From Streptomyces xiaopingdaonensis (GTDB taxonomy: Bacteria > Actinomycetota > Actinomycetes > Streptomycetales > Streptomycetaceae), in assembly GCF_000262345.1 (NCBI RefSeq), contig NZ_AJTQ01000104.1, positions 1 to 48,400 on the forward strand: a DNA stretch of 48,400 bases, read 5' to 3'. Numbering within the stretch: position 1 is the first letter of the stretch; each line of letters opens with the position of its first letter. The translations under genes and the position numbers were made by a program. The notes under the pieces are model-generated. The model had not been told where the DNA came from. It did not search any database and worked only from the letters and a program-made list of their open reading frames with translations. Shown here one piece after another: positions 39,993 to 48,370 of this stretch.

Positions 39993-41183
39993 ATGACGCG
40001 ACAGGGCGGCAGGGCCAACAGCGGGCCACGACCCGGGGACTTCCTGGACATCGACCACCAACTCTCCGACGAGGAGCGCGACATCCGGGACACGGTGCGC
40101 TCCTTCGTGGAGGACCACGTCACCCCGTACGTCGGCGACTGGTACGAGGAAGCCCGCATCCCTCGCGAACTCCCCGCGCAGCTCGGCGGGTTGGGTGTCC
40201 TCGGCATGCACCTGGAGGGGTACGGCTGCGCCGGCGCCGGCGCCACCGCGTACGGTCTCGCCTGCCTCGAGTTGGAGGCGGGCGACAGCGGCGTCCGCAG
40301 CCTCGTCTCCGTCCAGGGCTCCCTCGCGATGTACGCGATCCGGCGCTGGGGCTCCCAGGAGCAGAAGGAGCACTGGCTGCCCGGGATGGCGGCGGGCGAG
40401 ACCGTCGGCTGCTTCGGACTCACCGAGCCCGACGCCGGGTCCGACCCCGGGGCCATGCGTACCCGCGCGCGGTGGGACGGTGCCGACTGGGTCCTCGACG
40501 GCCGGAAGATGTGGATCACCAACGGCTCCCTCGCCGACGTCGCGGTGGTGTGGGCCGTCACCGACCAGGGGCCCCGCGGCTTCCTCGTACCCCGCGGCAC
40601 ACCCGGGTTCTCCGCGCACGAGATCCACAAGAAGCTCTCGCTGCGGGCCTCCGTCACGGCCGAACTCGTCCTGGAGGACGTGCGCCTGCCCGCGGACGCC
40701 GTACTGCCCGAGGCCACGTCGCTGCGGGGCCCGCTCTCCTGCCTCAACGAGGCCCGGTACGGGATCGTCTGGGGTGCGGCCGGTGCCGCCCGCGCCTGCT
40801 TCGAGGCGGCGCTCGGCTACAGCATGGAGCGCACCGCCTTCGGAAAGCCGATCGCCGGGACGCAGATCCAGCAGCAGAAGCTCGCGGCCATGGCGCTGGA
40901 GGTCAACCGCGCGACGCTGCTCGCACTGCACCTGGGCCGGCTCAAGGACGAGGAGCGGCTGCGCCCCGAGCAGATCAGCATGGGCAAGCTGGCCAACGTG
41001 AACGCCGCGCTGGATGTCGCCCGCACCGCCCGCCAGGTGCTCGGCGCGAACGGCATCTCGCTGGAGTACCCCGTCATCAGGCACATGAACAACCTGGAGT
41101 CGGTGGTCACTTACGAGGGCACGGCGGACGTCCACGCGCTCGTCGTGGGCGGGGCGCTCACGGGTATCCAGGCGTTCCGGTGA
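39993..41183 (+). CDS. gcdH: glutaryl-CoA dehydrogenase
   Basis: 396 residues, an acyl-CoA dehydrogenase with GCDH-specific sequence. VRSLVSVQGSLAMYAI has R102, equivalent to the human GCDH arginine that binds the distal carboxylate, and the catalytic glutamate is E375 in TYEGTADVHALVVG. ETVGCFGLTEPDAGSDPGAM (flavin region), KLSLRASVTAELVLEDV and GANGISLEYPVIRHMNNLES are nearly the same as in mitochondrial GCDH. It converts glutaryl-CoA to crotonyl-CoA and CO2 using FAD. ATG at 39993 has GGGAGG eight bases upstream. Lysine, tryptophan or free glutarate breakdown would use it. A palindromic terminator follows at once. Confidence 0.93.
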   Translation: MTRQGGRANSGPRPGDFLDIDHQLSDEERDIRDTVRSFVEDHVTPYVGDWYEEARIPRELPAQLGGLGVLGMHLEGYGCAGAGATAYGLACLELEAGDSGVRSLVSVQGSLAMYAIRRWGSQEQKEHWLPGMAAGETVGCFGLTEPDAGSDPGAMRTRARWDGADWVLDGRKMWITNGSLADVAVVWAVTDQGPRGFLVPRGTPGFSAHEIHKKLSLRASVTAELVLEDVRLPADAVLPEATSLRGPLSCLNEARYGIVWGAAGAARACFEAALGYSMERTAFGKPIAGTQIQQQKLAAMALEVNRATLLALHLGRLKDEERLRPEQISMGKLANVNAALDVARTARQVLGANGISLEYPVIRHMNNLESVVTYEGTADVHALVVGGALTGIQAFR

Positions 41184-41189
41184 GCCGGC

Positions 41190-41221
41190 GCCGTCCGGCC
41201 GGTGCGCACCGGCCGGACGGC
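41190..41221 (+). terminator. palindromic hairpin terminator after gcdH
   Basis: GCCGTCCGGCCGGTGC followed directly by GCACCGGCCGGACGGC is a perfect 32-base palindrome, seven bases after the gcdH stop and 18 before the GntR gene. Confidence 0.8.
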
Positions 41222-41239
41222 CCTCAGGGGCGAAAGGCT

Positions 41240-41920
41240 ATGCTCCCGGCGGTGAACGATCCCCAACTCTCCGAGCCCGCCACGGCCCAGCAGCACGCCG
41301 TCGACGCCCTGCGCCGCCTCATGGTCTCCAGTACGCTCCGGCCCGGGCAGCGGGTGAACCAGGAGGACGTCGCGTCGCGCACCGGGCTCAGCGTCGCACC
41401 GGTCCGCGAGGCGCTGCGGGTCCTGGAGCAGGAAGGCCAGGTGACCTACCGGCCGCGGCGCGGGTACTTCGTCACGGAGCTCCAGTACGACGACCTGCAG
41501 GAGATCTACGAGCTGCGCCAGGTGCTCGAGGAGCGCGCCGTCCGGTACGCGCTGCCGCACCTCGACGACGCGGCGCTGCGCCGCATCGACGCCGACGCCG
41601 GAGAGTGCGCACGCGCGGCGGGCGCCGGCGACGTGGCGGCGGAGCTCGCGGCGAACCGCCGGTTCCACTTCCACCTCATGGAGGCGCCGGGCCAGCGCCA
41701 CGTGCTCCGCCTGATCCGGCTGCTCTGGGACGCGACCGAGGTGTACCGCGCCATGTACTACAACCTCCCCGAGGAGCGCGCCGAGTCCGTCGACGCCCAC
41801 GAGCGGATCGTGCGGGCGGTCAGGTCCCGCGACGCCGACCGGCTCGTCGCCGAGCTCGACGCCCACCGGGAGCGGGCGCTGGAGGTGCTCCAGGGGGTGA
41901 TCGGGGAGCCGGGTGGCTGA
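41240..41920 (+). CDS. GntR family regulator, FadR/FCD type
   Basis: 226 residues from ATG at 41240. The winged helix (about 15-85) has AVDALRRLMVSSTLRPGQRV, EDVASRTGLSVAPVREALRV and YRPRRGYFVTEL. The all-helical FCD domain (about 90-220) has IYELRQVLEERAVRYALPHL, the metal-ligand-type ANRRFHFHLMEAPG and ESVDAHERIVRAV. GTG at 41252 is an alternative start: TATGCT lies seven bases before it, which would suit a leaderless message. It probably controls the adjacent gcdH and CoA-transferase genes in response to glutarate or its CoA ester. Confidence 0.9.
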   Translation: MLPAVNDPQLSEPATAQQHAVDALRRLMVSSTLRPGQRVNQEDVASRTGLSVAPVREALRVLEQEGQVTYRPRRGYFVTELQYDDLQEIYELRQVLEERAVRYALPHLDDAALRRIDADAGECARAAGAGDVAAELAANRRFHFHLMEAPGQRHVLRLIRLLWDATEVYRAMYYNLPEERAESVDAHERIVRAVRSRDADRLVAELDAHRERALEVLQGVIGEPGG

Positions 41921-42080
41921 GGGCGCGGGTCGTACGCGCGTCGGCGGTTCGGCAACCCCCGTACGGCCGTTGGTCGGTCTCCTCGTCGGGGGACGCCGGC
42001 CGGTCCCTTCGGACAGCCGTGCCGGTCGCTCGTGGACCGGTGCGGCGACTCTTCCGACGTGCGGGCCGAGACGGCCGCCC

Positions 42081-42132
42081 GACGTGTCCGCCGCGGGACG
42101 GGGCCCGACGTGTCCGCCGCGGGACGGGGCCC
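42081..42132. repeat. 26-bp tandem duplication in intergenic DNA
   Basis: GACGTGTCCGCCGCGGGACG plus GGGCCC occurs twice head to tail (42081-42106 and 42107-42132) with no mismatch. It lies in the 265-base gap between convergent genes (FadR-type and histidine kinase), which otherwise shows nothing. Confidence 0.85.
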
Positions 42133-42185
42133 GCGCCTGAAGGCCGAGCGACTCCCCTTCCTCCGCGGCCCGTTCGCCGTGCGAC

Positions 42186-43463
42186 TCACACCCCGCAGGG
42201 GAGGCGTACCTCCAGCGCCGTCGGGCCGCCCGGTGGGCTGCCGACGGTGAGCGACCCGTCGTGCGCGGCGACGCGGCGGCGGATGCCGGAGAGTCCCGAA
42301 CCGCCTTCCTCCTCGGCGCCGCCGTGGCCGTCGTCCTCGATGCGGAGGTGGAGTCGGCCGCCGCTGCTGCTCACCTTCACGGCGGCGCGGTGCGCCCCGC
42401 TGTGCTTGGCGATGTTCGTCAGCGCCTCGGCGACGACGAAGTACGCGGTCGCCTCGACGGAGGCGGCGCACCGCTCCGCCGCCTCGACCTCGACGGCGCA
42501 CGGCACCGCGCAGTCTGCGGCGAGCGCCGTCAGAGCCGCTTCGAGACCCCGGTCGGCGAGGACCGGCGGCAGGATGCTCCGGGAGACGGAGCGGAGTTCG
42601 GCGAGGGCGTCCTCGACGGCGGTCTGCGTCTGCTCCAGCAGGCTCTCGGCCTGCGAAGGGTCGCGGGCCGCCATGCGGCGGGCGGCGCCGAGCAGGACGG
42701 TGACCCTGATCATCCGGTTCTGTGCACCGTCGTGCAACGCCCGCTCGATCCGCCGCAGTTCGCTGGCGTGCGCGTCCAGCGCCGCGGCCCGGCTGGCGGT
42801 GAGCTCGGCGACCCGCAGCGACAGGTCCGCCTCCGGACTGGCCGCCAGCAGGCGCCGGCCGGCACCCGCCTGCAAGCGGGCCATGCGGGGGGAGAGCAGC
42901 AGGACGGCGGCGCACCAGCAGAGCCCGAGCAGACCGGCGGCGCCGGCGTCCGTCCAGGAACGGGCGGTCCCGATCCCGATGGACGTGCTCGTCACGCCCT
43001 CCGGGACCAGGCGCCACCAGAGCGGAAAGCTGACGTCCCGCACGGCGAAGAGCGGCAGCAGCACGCCCAGCGCGCCGAGCAGCAGCCCGAACGTGCCGTG
43101 CCGGACGAGCCAGCGCAGTGTGCGGCGCGTCACGGGGTCGGCCCAGGCCAGGCGCAGCCGCGTCGACGGCCGTTCGGGACCCACGACCTCAGGGCCCCAG
43201 CGCCCGAGCCGTTCACGTTCCCTGTGCGCCAACGCGTGCGCGGCGCTCAGCGCGACGGGCGTGAGCAGCACCCCGACACCCAACGGAACGGTGAGGACGC
43301 CGAGGAGCAGCCACGGCAGCACGAGCAGCGCGAGCACCGAGGTGGCAAGCCCGCCCGCCAACTGCTCCAGCGCGGCGAACGCCCGGGAGACCGTACGGGC
43401 GGCGACGGCAGCGGCCCCCGTACGCCCCTCCCCGCCGCCCGGCCGCTCGGGACTCGCTGCCAT
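42186..43463 (-). CDS. sensor histidine kinase, NarL/DesK type
   Basis: 425 residues. Two paired membrane regions (about 38-75 and 122-190) form the sensor. The HisKA_3 dimerisation helix has the phosphorylated H244 in RRIERALHDGAQNRMIRVTV. The HATPase_c domain (about 335-425) has ATAYFVVAEALTNIAKHSGA (N box), RIEDDGHGGAEEEGGSGLSG (G1) and a short second glycine box. There is no large extracellular domain, so the signal is probably sensed within the membrane. A -10-like TAGGGT (minus, 43498-43493) and GGGGAGG give it its own promoter. The response regulator lies 350 bases upstream on the same strand. Confidence 0.92.
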   Translation of the reverse strand: MAASPERPGGGEGRTGAAAVAARTVSRAFAALEQLAGGLATSVLALLVLPWLLLGVLTVPLGVGVLLTPVALSAAHALAHRERERLGRWGPEVVGPERPSTRLRLAWADPVTRRTLRWLVRHGTFGLLLGALGVLLPLFAVRDVSFPLWWRLVPEGVTSTSIGIGTARSWTDAGAAGLLGLCWCAAVLLLSPRMARLQAGAGRRLLAASPEADLSLRVAELTASRAAALDAHASELRRIERALHDGAQNRMIRVTVLLGAARRMAARDPSQAESLLEQTQTAVEDALAELRSVSRSILPPVLADRGLEAALTALAADCAVPCAVEVEAAERCAASVEATAYFVVAEALTNIAKHSGAHRAAVKVSSSGGRLHLRIEDDGHGGAEEEGGSGLSGIRRRVAAHDGSLTVGSPPGGPTALEVRLPCGV

Positions 43464-43813
43464 GTCCCTCCCCGTCCGCTTCGTTCGCCCACAACCCTAT
43501 GACGACGCGGAACCGGGTCGGGAGGCAGGCGCCCGCGGGGCCCCGTTGCGCGGAGCGCGAGCGTGGCCGTGGCGGCGGGCGTCCTTGTCGGTGCGAGGGC
43601 GGAGCCCGGTGTCCGGATGCGTCGCGGGGGCCGGTCCGTCGATGTCGTTCTGCTGGGTACGGGCACGCTCCGGGGCGAGGCGCGCCGAGCGTCGTCGTGC
43701 CGGGGCGGACCCGGCGTCCGTGCACCGTCGTCGGGCGGTGCCGTTCCGCTGCGGGCGGGACGCCGACGGGGGCCGCTCGGCCCCGCTGCTGAGCTTTGAG
43801 CGAGGGGGTTGCG
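43464..43813. other. intergenic region between response regulator and kinase
   Basis: 350 bases, unusually long for a two-component pair. It holds the kinase promoter (-10 TAGGGT at 43498-43493) and a short GGGGCC/GGCCCC hairpin near 43770 just after the regulator stop that may end most transcripts. Open frames on both strands are uninterrupted but have no SD or recognisable product. Confidence 0.5.
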
Positions 43814-44473
43814 TCAGAGCCTGAGCCGGGCGTCGTCGAGGTAGCGGAGGACCGCGGCGACGCGGCGGTCGGTGCGGTCGGTCGGCGTCAGGTCGAGCTT
43901 GGTGAAGATGCTGCGGATGTGCTTGTGCACGGCGCCGTCGGTGACGGCGAGGCGCTCGGCGATGGCGGTGTTCCCCAACCCTTCGGCCATCAGGGCCAGT
44001 ACGTCCCGTTCCCGTGGGCTCAGGCGGGCGAGCCGCGCGTCGGGGCGGGCCCGCGCGAAGAGTTGGGCGATGACCTCGGGATCGATCGCGGTCTCTCCCG
44101 CCGCCACCCGGTACAGCGCGTCGAGGAAGTCCTCGACCCTTCCGACACGCTCCTTGAGGAGGTAGCCGAGCCGGGCGCTGCCACCCGCCAGCAACTCGGT
44201 GGCGAACGCCTGCTCCACGTGGGCGGAGAGGACGAGCACGGCCAACTCCGGGCGGCTCCGCCTGGCCCGCATCGCCGCGGTGATCCCCTCGTCGGTATGG
44301 GTCGGCGGCATGCGGACGTCGACGACTGCGACGTCCGGGTCATGGGCCTCGACAGCGGCGAGGAAGGCGTCGGGCGTGCTGGTCGCGGCCGCCACGTCGA
44401 GCGCCTCCGCGCGGAGCAGGAGAGCGAGCCCCTCGCGCAACAGCGGGTCGTCCTCGGCTATCACGATGCGCAT
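43814..44473 (-). CDS. response regulator, NarL/FixJ (LuxR-HTH) type
   Basis: 219 residues. The receiver domain (1-120) has the acidic pair in IVIAEDDPLLREGLALLL, phospho-acceptor D52 in VAVVDVRMPP, the Ser in LVLSAHVE and Lys in GYLLKERVG. The LuxR-type HTH (about 148-210) has LSPRERDVLALMAEGLGNTA, IAERLAVTDGAVHKHIRSIF and TKLDL. ATG with GGGAG upstream. It is the likely partner of the histidine kinase gene downstream and divergent from the ABC transporter operon, which it probably activates through the 480-base region between them. Confidence 0.93.
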   Translation of the reverse strand: MRIVIAEDDPLLREGLALLLRAEALDVAAATSTPDAFLAAVEAHDPDVAVVDVRMPPTHTDEGITAAMRARRSRPELAVLVLSAHVEQAFATELLAGGSARLGYLLKERVGRVEDFLDALYRVAAGETAIDPEVIAQLFARARPDARLARLSPRERDVLALMAEGLGNTAIAERLAVTDGAVHKHIRSIFTKLDLTPTDRTDRRVAAVLRYLDDARLRL

Positions 44474-44659
44474 GCTTCACTCCCGGATGGCGGGCTCGTC
44501 CGCTCCCCGCGCGGCGGGACGTTCGGGAGCCCGGAACTTCGGACGCTCGAGCGCTCCGTACGGGACCGCGCCTACCGATGAGCCACGACCGGGCGCCGCC
44601 CACCGGTCCACGCCGCGAGGGCCCGAATCCGTCCGCGCGCGCAGGTCGTTGGGCACGTC

Positions 44660-44721
44660 CGTACTATATGCCGGGACCCGACGCTCAGCCGGCGCGGGGT
44701 ACAGCCTGCTGTACCCCGCGC
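44660..44721 (+). promoter_or_regulatory. promoter-like segment and 13-bp hairpin before the ABC operon
   Basis: A -10-like TACTAT (44662-44667, within GTACTATATG) is followed by GCGCGGGGTACAG (44692-44704), loop CCTG, and CTGTACCCCGCGC (44709-44721), a perfect 13-bp stem. It would be either a regulator operator or a 5' leader structure about 80 bases ahead of the small leader ORF. Confidence 0.6.
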
Positions 44722-44802
44722 CTTCCTGTTGGCCGGATCGTCGCCGATGACGAGCGTCCGTAACGTCGAGCACGAACTCATCAGCACCACAAGGAGTCCC
44801 AC

Positions 44803-44961
44803 GTGACCGAGCCCTGCAGCGGCTTCGCAAGCCCCCGGAAGCCGCGGACACGGCCCGCGCCCCCGCCCCGCACGCGCACCGTCGGAGCCCGCGCCGAGCA
44901 CCGAGTCGCGCTCGGCGCCGTCGCGTTCGCCGCTCGCCACGGGATACGGAGGGCGTCGTGA
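44803..44961 (+). CDS. 52-residue arginine-rich leader ORF coupled to the ABC ATPase
   Basis: GTG at 44803 has AAGGAG six bases upstream. The product begins VTEPCSGFASPRKPRTRPAP and ends [10 protein letters not shown], with 12 arginines, many prolines and one cysteine, and no membrane segment. Its TGA overlaps the GTG of the ATPase gene (GTGA, 44958-44961), so ribosomes that finish it can restart on the ATPase. The SD and exact overlap argue that it is translated. It may work in cis as a leader peptide whose translation sets ATPase synthesis, or be a small product in its own right. Confidence 0.65.
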   Translation: MTEPCSGFASPRKPRTRPAPPPRTRTVGARAEHRVALGAVAFAARHGIRRAS

Positions 44962-45725
44962 GGTACGCGTGGGACGCGGCGGCCGGCGTCGCGGAGAGCA
45001 GTCCGCAGGCGCCCGCTGTGGTGCTGCAAGGCGTGACGAAGACCTACCCCGGGGACGTGCAGGCGCTGCACGGCGTCTCCCTCACCGTGCAGCGCGGCAC
45101 GTTCCTCGCCGTCATGGGCCCCTCGGGTTCGGGCAAGAGCACGTTGATGCACTGCGCCGCCGGGCTGGACACGCCGACGAACGGTCGTGTCTTCGTCGAC
45201 GGCACCGAGATCGGCACGTTGAGCGAGACCGCCCGCACCGAACTGCGCAGGGACAGCGTGGGGTTCGTCTTCCAGTCCTACAACCTGGTGCCGTCGCTGA
45301 GCATCGAGGACAACATCACCCTGCCGCTGCGGCTCGCCGGCCGGACGCCGGACCGGGAGTGGGTGCGCGGCCTCGTCGAGCGGGTCGGTATCGGTGAGCG
45401 ACTCTCCCACCGCCCGGCCGAGTTGTCGGGAGGGCAGCAGCAACGCGTCGCGATAGCCCGCGCGTTGGCGGCCCGTCCCGCCGTCGTCTTCGCCGACGAG
45501 CCGACGGGCGCGCTCGACCTGCGCACCGGACGCGAAGTGCTGGCGCTCCTCCGCGACATGGTCGACACGCTGGGCCAGACCGTCGTGATGGTCACCCACG
45601 ACCCGGCAGCCGCCGCGCGGGCAGACCTGGCGACCGTGATGGCCGACGGGCGCGTCGTGGACACGTTCGTCCAGGCCACCGCCGCCGAACTCGCGGCCGC
45701 TGTCACGAAGTTGGAGACGGAGTAG
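44958..45725 (+). CDS. ABC transporter ATP-binding protein, MacB/LolD type
   Basis: 255 residues. Walker [11 protein letters not shown]-loop [20 protein letters not shown], signature [20 protein letters not shown], Walker [13 protein letters not shown] and H-loop VVMVTHDP are complete and of the MacB type, with the extended LVPSLS loop. It pairs with the FtsX-like permease three bases downstream to form a mechanotransmitting, rather than classical, transporter. GTG with GGAGGG upstream overlaps the leader ORF stop. Control by the divergent two-component system is the standard pattern for envelope-acting antibiotic or peptide stress in Firmicutes and actinomycetes. Confidence 0.94.
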   Translation: MRYAWDAAAGVAESSPQAPAVVLQGVTKTYPGDVQALHGVSLTVQRGTFLAVMGPSGSGKSTLMHCAAGLDTPTNGRVFVDGTEIGTLSETARTELRRDSVGFVFQSYNLVPSLSIEDNITLPLRLAGRTPDREWVRGLVERVGIGERLSHRPAELSGGQQQRVAIARALAARPAVVFADEPTGALDLRTGREVLALLRDMVDTLGQTVVMVTHDPAAAARADLATVMADGRVVDTFVQATAAELAAAVTKLETE

Positions 45726-45728
45726 CCG

Positions 45729-48302
45729 ATGCTGTACTGCGCATGGCACATGGTGCGCCGCAGGATCGCCGCGCTCCTCGCCGTGGTCTGCGCGGCGCTG
45801 GGCGGTGCCGCCATGGTCACCGGCATCGGCGTCCTCGCCGACTCCGGCTGGCGCTCGCACGCGCCGGTCGAGCGGCTCGACCGTGCCGACGTCGTCGTCT
45901 CGGCGAGCCAGAGCCACCAGCCGCCGAAACCCTTCCTCCCGTCGATCGCGCTTCCCGAGCGCGTCCAGGTCCCCGAAGAACTCGCCGACCGGCTGGCGCG
46001 GTTGCCCGGCGTCGCCGACACGGTGAGCGACCGGAGCTTCCCCGCGGCCGTCGTCACGGACAGCGGCGACGCCGCGCCGGCCGAGGACGCGAGCGTCAAC
46101 GGGCACGGCTGGTCCTCGACCGGCCTGCTCGCCGCCCACGACGTCAAGGGCTCGGCCCCCGCGGGGCCGCGCGAGGTCGCACTCGACCAGGGCACGGCCG
46201 CCGCGGCGAACGCGGAGCCGGGCGACCGGGTCACCGTGGTCGCCGCCGGACGCACGGGCAGCTACCGGGTCTCCGCCGTGCTCCAAGTGCCGGGCAGCGG
46301 TGTGTACTTCACCGACGCCGCGGCGGCTGGGCTGGCCGCTCCCGGCACCGCAGCCGGCACGCAGGACGCCTCCGGCGAGGACTCTCCGGCGTCCGCCGAC
46401 CTCATCGCCGTGCGCGCCGAGCCCGGCGAGGCCGACAGGGCCGCCGACGAGGTGCGCCAGGCCGTCGCCGACGACGACCTGAACGTGACCACCGGAGCCG
46501 CCCGCGGCGACGCCGAGTCCCCAGGAACGACCGCCGCCCGCTCCCTCCTGCCCACCCTCGCAGCCTCGTTGACCGGAGTGACGCTGCTCGTCGTCGGGTT
46601 CATCGTGGCCGGAGCCCTCTCGGTCGCCGTCCAGTCCCAGCGGCGCGAACTCGCGCTGATGCGCGCCGTCGGCGCGACCCCGCGCCAGATCCGGCGGATC
46701 GTCACCCTCCAGGCGGTGCTCACCTCGGCGGCGGCGGCCGTCCCAGGGGCCGCGCTCGGCTACCTTCTCGCCGAGCGCTTCCGGGACCTGCTGGTGTGGA
46801 CGGGGATGCTGCCGTCCGGACTGCCCCTCACCTACGGCCCGTTGCCCGCCGTCGCAGGCGTGGTGTTCCTCGTCGGCGTGGTGAGCGTGGCGGCGTGGTG
46901 CGTCGCCTGGCGTACGTCGCGGATGCCGGCGACCGAGGCGGTCGCCGAGTCCCGCAGCGAGCCCCGCAAGCCGTCGCCCGTGCGGGCGCGGATCGGGCTG
47001 GGGCTCATCGTCGGCGGTACCGCGCTCTCCATCGGGCCGCTGCTGATCCGGTCGCAGGTCGGGGCCGTGGGCACCGCGCTCGCCGGCATCCTCGCGGCGA
47101 TCGGCCTCGCGCTCGTCGGGCCCGTGCTGGTCGGCCGCATCGGCCGGGCGCTGTCCCGCAGGCTCCCCGAGTCGGCGCCGGCGTCGACCTGGCTCGCCGT
47201 GGCCAACAGCCACGGCTATGCGCAGCGCGCCGCAGGGGCCGCCAGCACGCTGGCGATGGCCGTGGTCTTCACCCTCACCTACACACTCACCCAGACCACC
47301 GTGGTGGCCGCCACCTCGGGCGAGGTCCGCGACGCGACCCGGGCGGAGTTCGGCGTGAGCGCACCGGGACTCGGCGGCGTCCCCGAAGACCTCGCCGGCG
47401 ACCTCAGGGACCGGCCGGGTGTGGACGCGGCCGCACCCGTCACCACGACCACCGCCCTGTGGCCGTTCCAGGTGCTCAACGAAACCGAGGTCGAGAGCGC
47501 ACCCGCGATGGTGCTCGACCACGAGGCCGGCGGCGTGCTCGACCTCGACGTGCGCGACGGCGACCTCGCGGACCTCAAGGGCCGCACCGTCGCCGTCAGT
47601 GCCGACGCCGCCGAATCCCGTGACGTGCACGTGGGCAGCACGGTGGAGTTCTACCTAGGCGACGGCGCTCCGGTCTCCGCACGCGTCGTGGCGACGTACG
47701 GGCGCGGCCTCGGCTTCGGCGAGCTCGTCCTCTCCCGCGACCTGGCCGGCTCCCACACCACCACGGGACTCGACCAGCAGCTCTACGTCACGACCGACGG
47801 CTCCGAAGCCGCCGAACGCGAGGTGACCGAACTCGTCTCCTCGCACCCGGGGTTGGCCCTCGACGACGACCCCGGCGCGGCGGAGAAGGGCGGCGTGGGA
47901 GGCGTACCGCCCCAACTGTGGATCAACATCGCCGTACTCGCCGTGCTGCTGGCGTATCTCCTGGTCGGGATCGCCAACAAGCTCGTCGCCACCACCGCGG
48001 CACGGCGGACCGAACTCGCCACGCTCCAACTCGTCGGGGCGACACCGCATCAGGTCCGCGCGATGATGCGGCGCGAGGCGGCGCTGCTCACGGTCGCGGC
48101 GTTGGTCGGCGGGCTGCTGCTCTCGATCGTCCCCCTGGTGCTGCTTTCGGCAGGTTTCCTCGGCCGGCCCGTGCCGTCCGGGCCCGCCTGGTTGCTGCCC
48201 GCCCTCGCGGTGGTTGTCGCGGCCATCGCCTTCCTCTCGACGGAGCTCCCCACGCGCAGAGCCCTGCGCACTCCGCCGACCCAGGCGCTCACGCGCACCT
48301 GA
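45729..48302 (+). CDS. FtsX-like ABC transporter permease, duplicated (two-module)
   Basis: 857 residues. One membrane segment opens the chain (about 10-38), an extracellular domain follows (about 40-270), then a first FtsX module (three segments, about 278-405: LLVVGFIVAGALSVAVQSQR, RELALMRAVGATPRQIRRIV). After two further segments (about 420-475) comes a second external domain (about 525-725) and a second FtsX module (about 735-850: RRTELATLQLVGATPHQVRA). The two ALMRAVGATP-like coupling loops contact the ATPase. Length and layout match actinobacterial BceB/MacB-like exporters that remove peptides from the envelope or signal their presence. Full length; the stop lies 98 bases before the window end. 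Confidence 0.93.
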   Translation: MLYCAWHMVRRRIAALLAVVCAALGGAAMVTGIGVLADSGWRSHAPVERLDRADVVVSASQSHQPPKPFLPSIALPERVQVPEELADRLARLPGVADTVSDRSFPAAVVTDSGDAAPAEDASVNGHGWSSTGLLAAHDVKGSAPAGPREVALDQGTAAAANAEPGDRVTVVAAGRTGSYRVSAVLQVPGSGVYFTDAAAAGLAAPGTAAGTQDASGEDSPASADLIAVRAEPGEADRAADEVRQAVADDDLNVTTGAARGDAESPGTTAARSLLPTLAASLTGVTLLVVGFIVAGALSVAVQSQRRELALMRAVGATPRQIRRIVTLQAVLTSAAAAVPGAALGYLLAERFRDLLVWTGMLPSGLPLTYGPLPAVAGVVFLVGVVSVAAWCVAWRTSRMPATEAVAESRSEPRKPSPVRARIGLGLIVGGTALSIGPLLIRSQVGAVGTALAGILAAIGLALVGPVLVGRIGRALSRRLPESAPASTWLAVANSHGYAQRAAGAASTLAMAVVFTLTYTLTQTTVVAATSGEVRDATRAEFGVSAPGLGGVPEDLAGDLRDRPGVDAAAPVTTTTALWPFQVLNETEVESAPAMVLDHEAGGVLDLDVRDGDLADLKGRTVAVSADAAESRDVHVGSTVEFYLGDGAPVSARVVATYGRGLGFGELVLSRDLAGSHTTTGLDQQLYVTTDGSEAAEREVTELVSSHPGLALDDDPGAAEKGGVGGVPPQLWINIAVLAVLLAYLLVGIANKLVATTAARRTELATLQLVGATPHQVRAMMRREAALLTVAALVGGLLLSIVPLVLLSAGFLGRPVPSGPAWLLPALAVVVAAIAFLSTELPTRRALRTPPTQALTRT

Positions 48303-48370
48303 CGGCTCGCCCGGGGCCATGCCGGCGTCGGCCGGTCGTGCACCGGGGCTGCGTGCCTGCCGTCCGCCCG

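Noticed and set aside
44781..47630. 949-codon open frame on the minus strand across the ABC operon
   Set aside because: It is antisense to well-supported ATPase and permease genes; the product is a compositional mix of Gly/Arg/Glu/His without domains. Long antisense frames are normal at this GC content.
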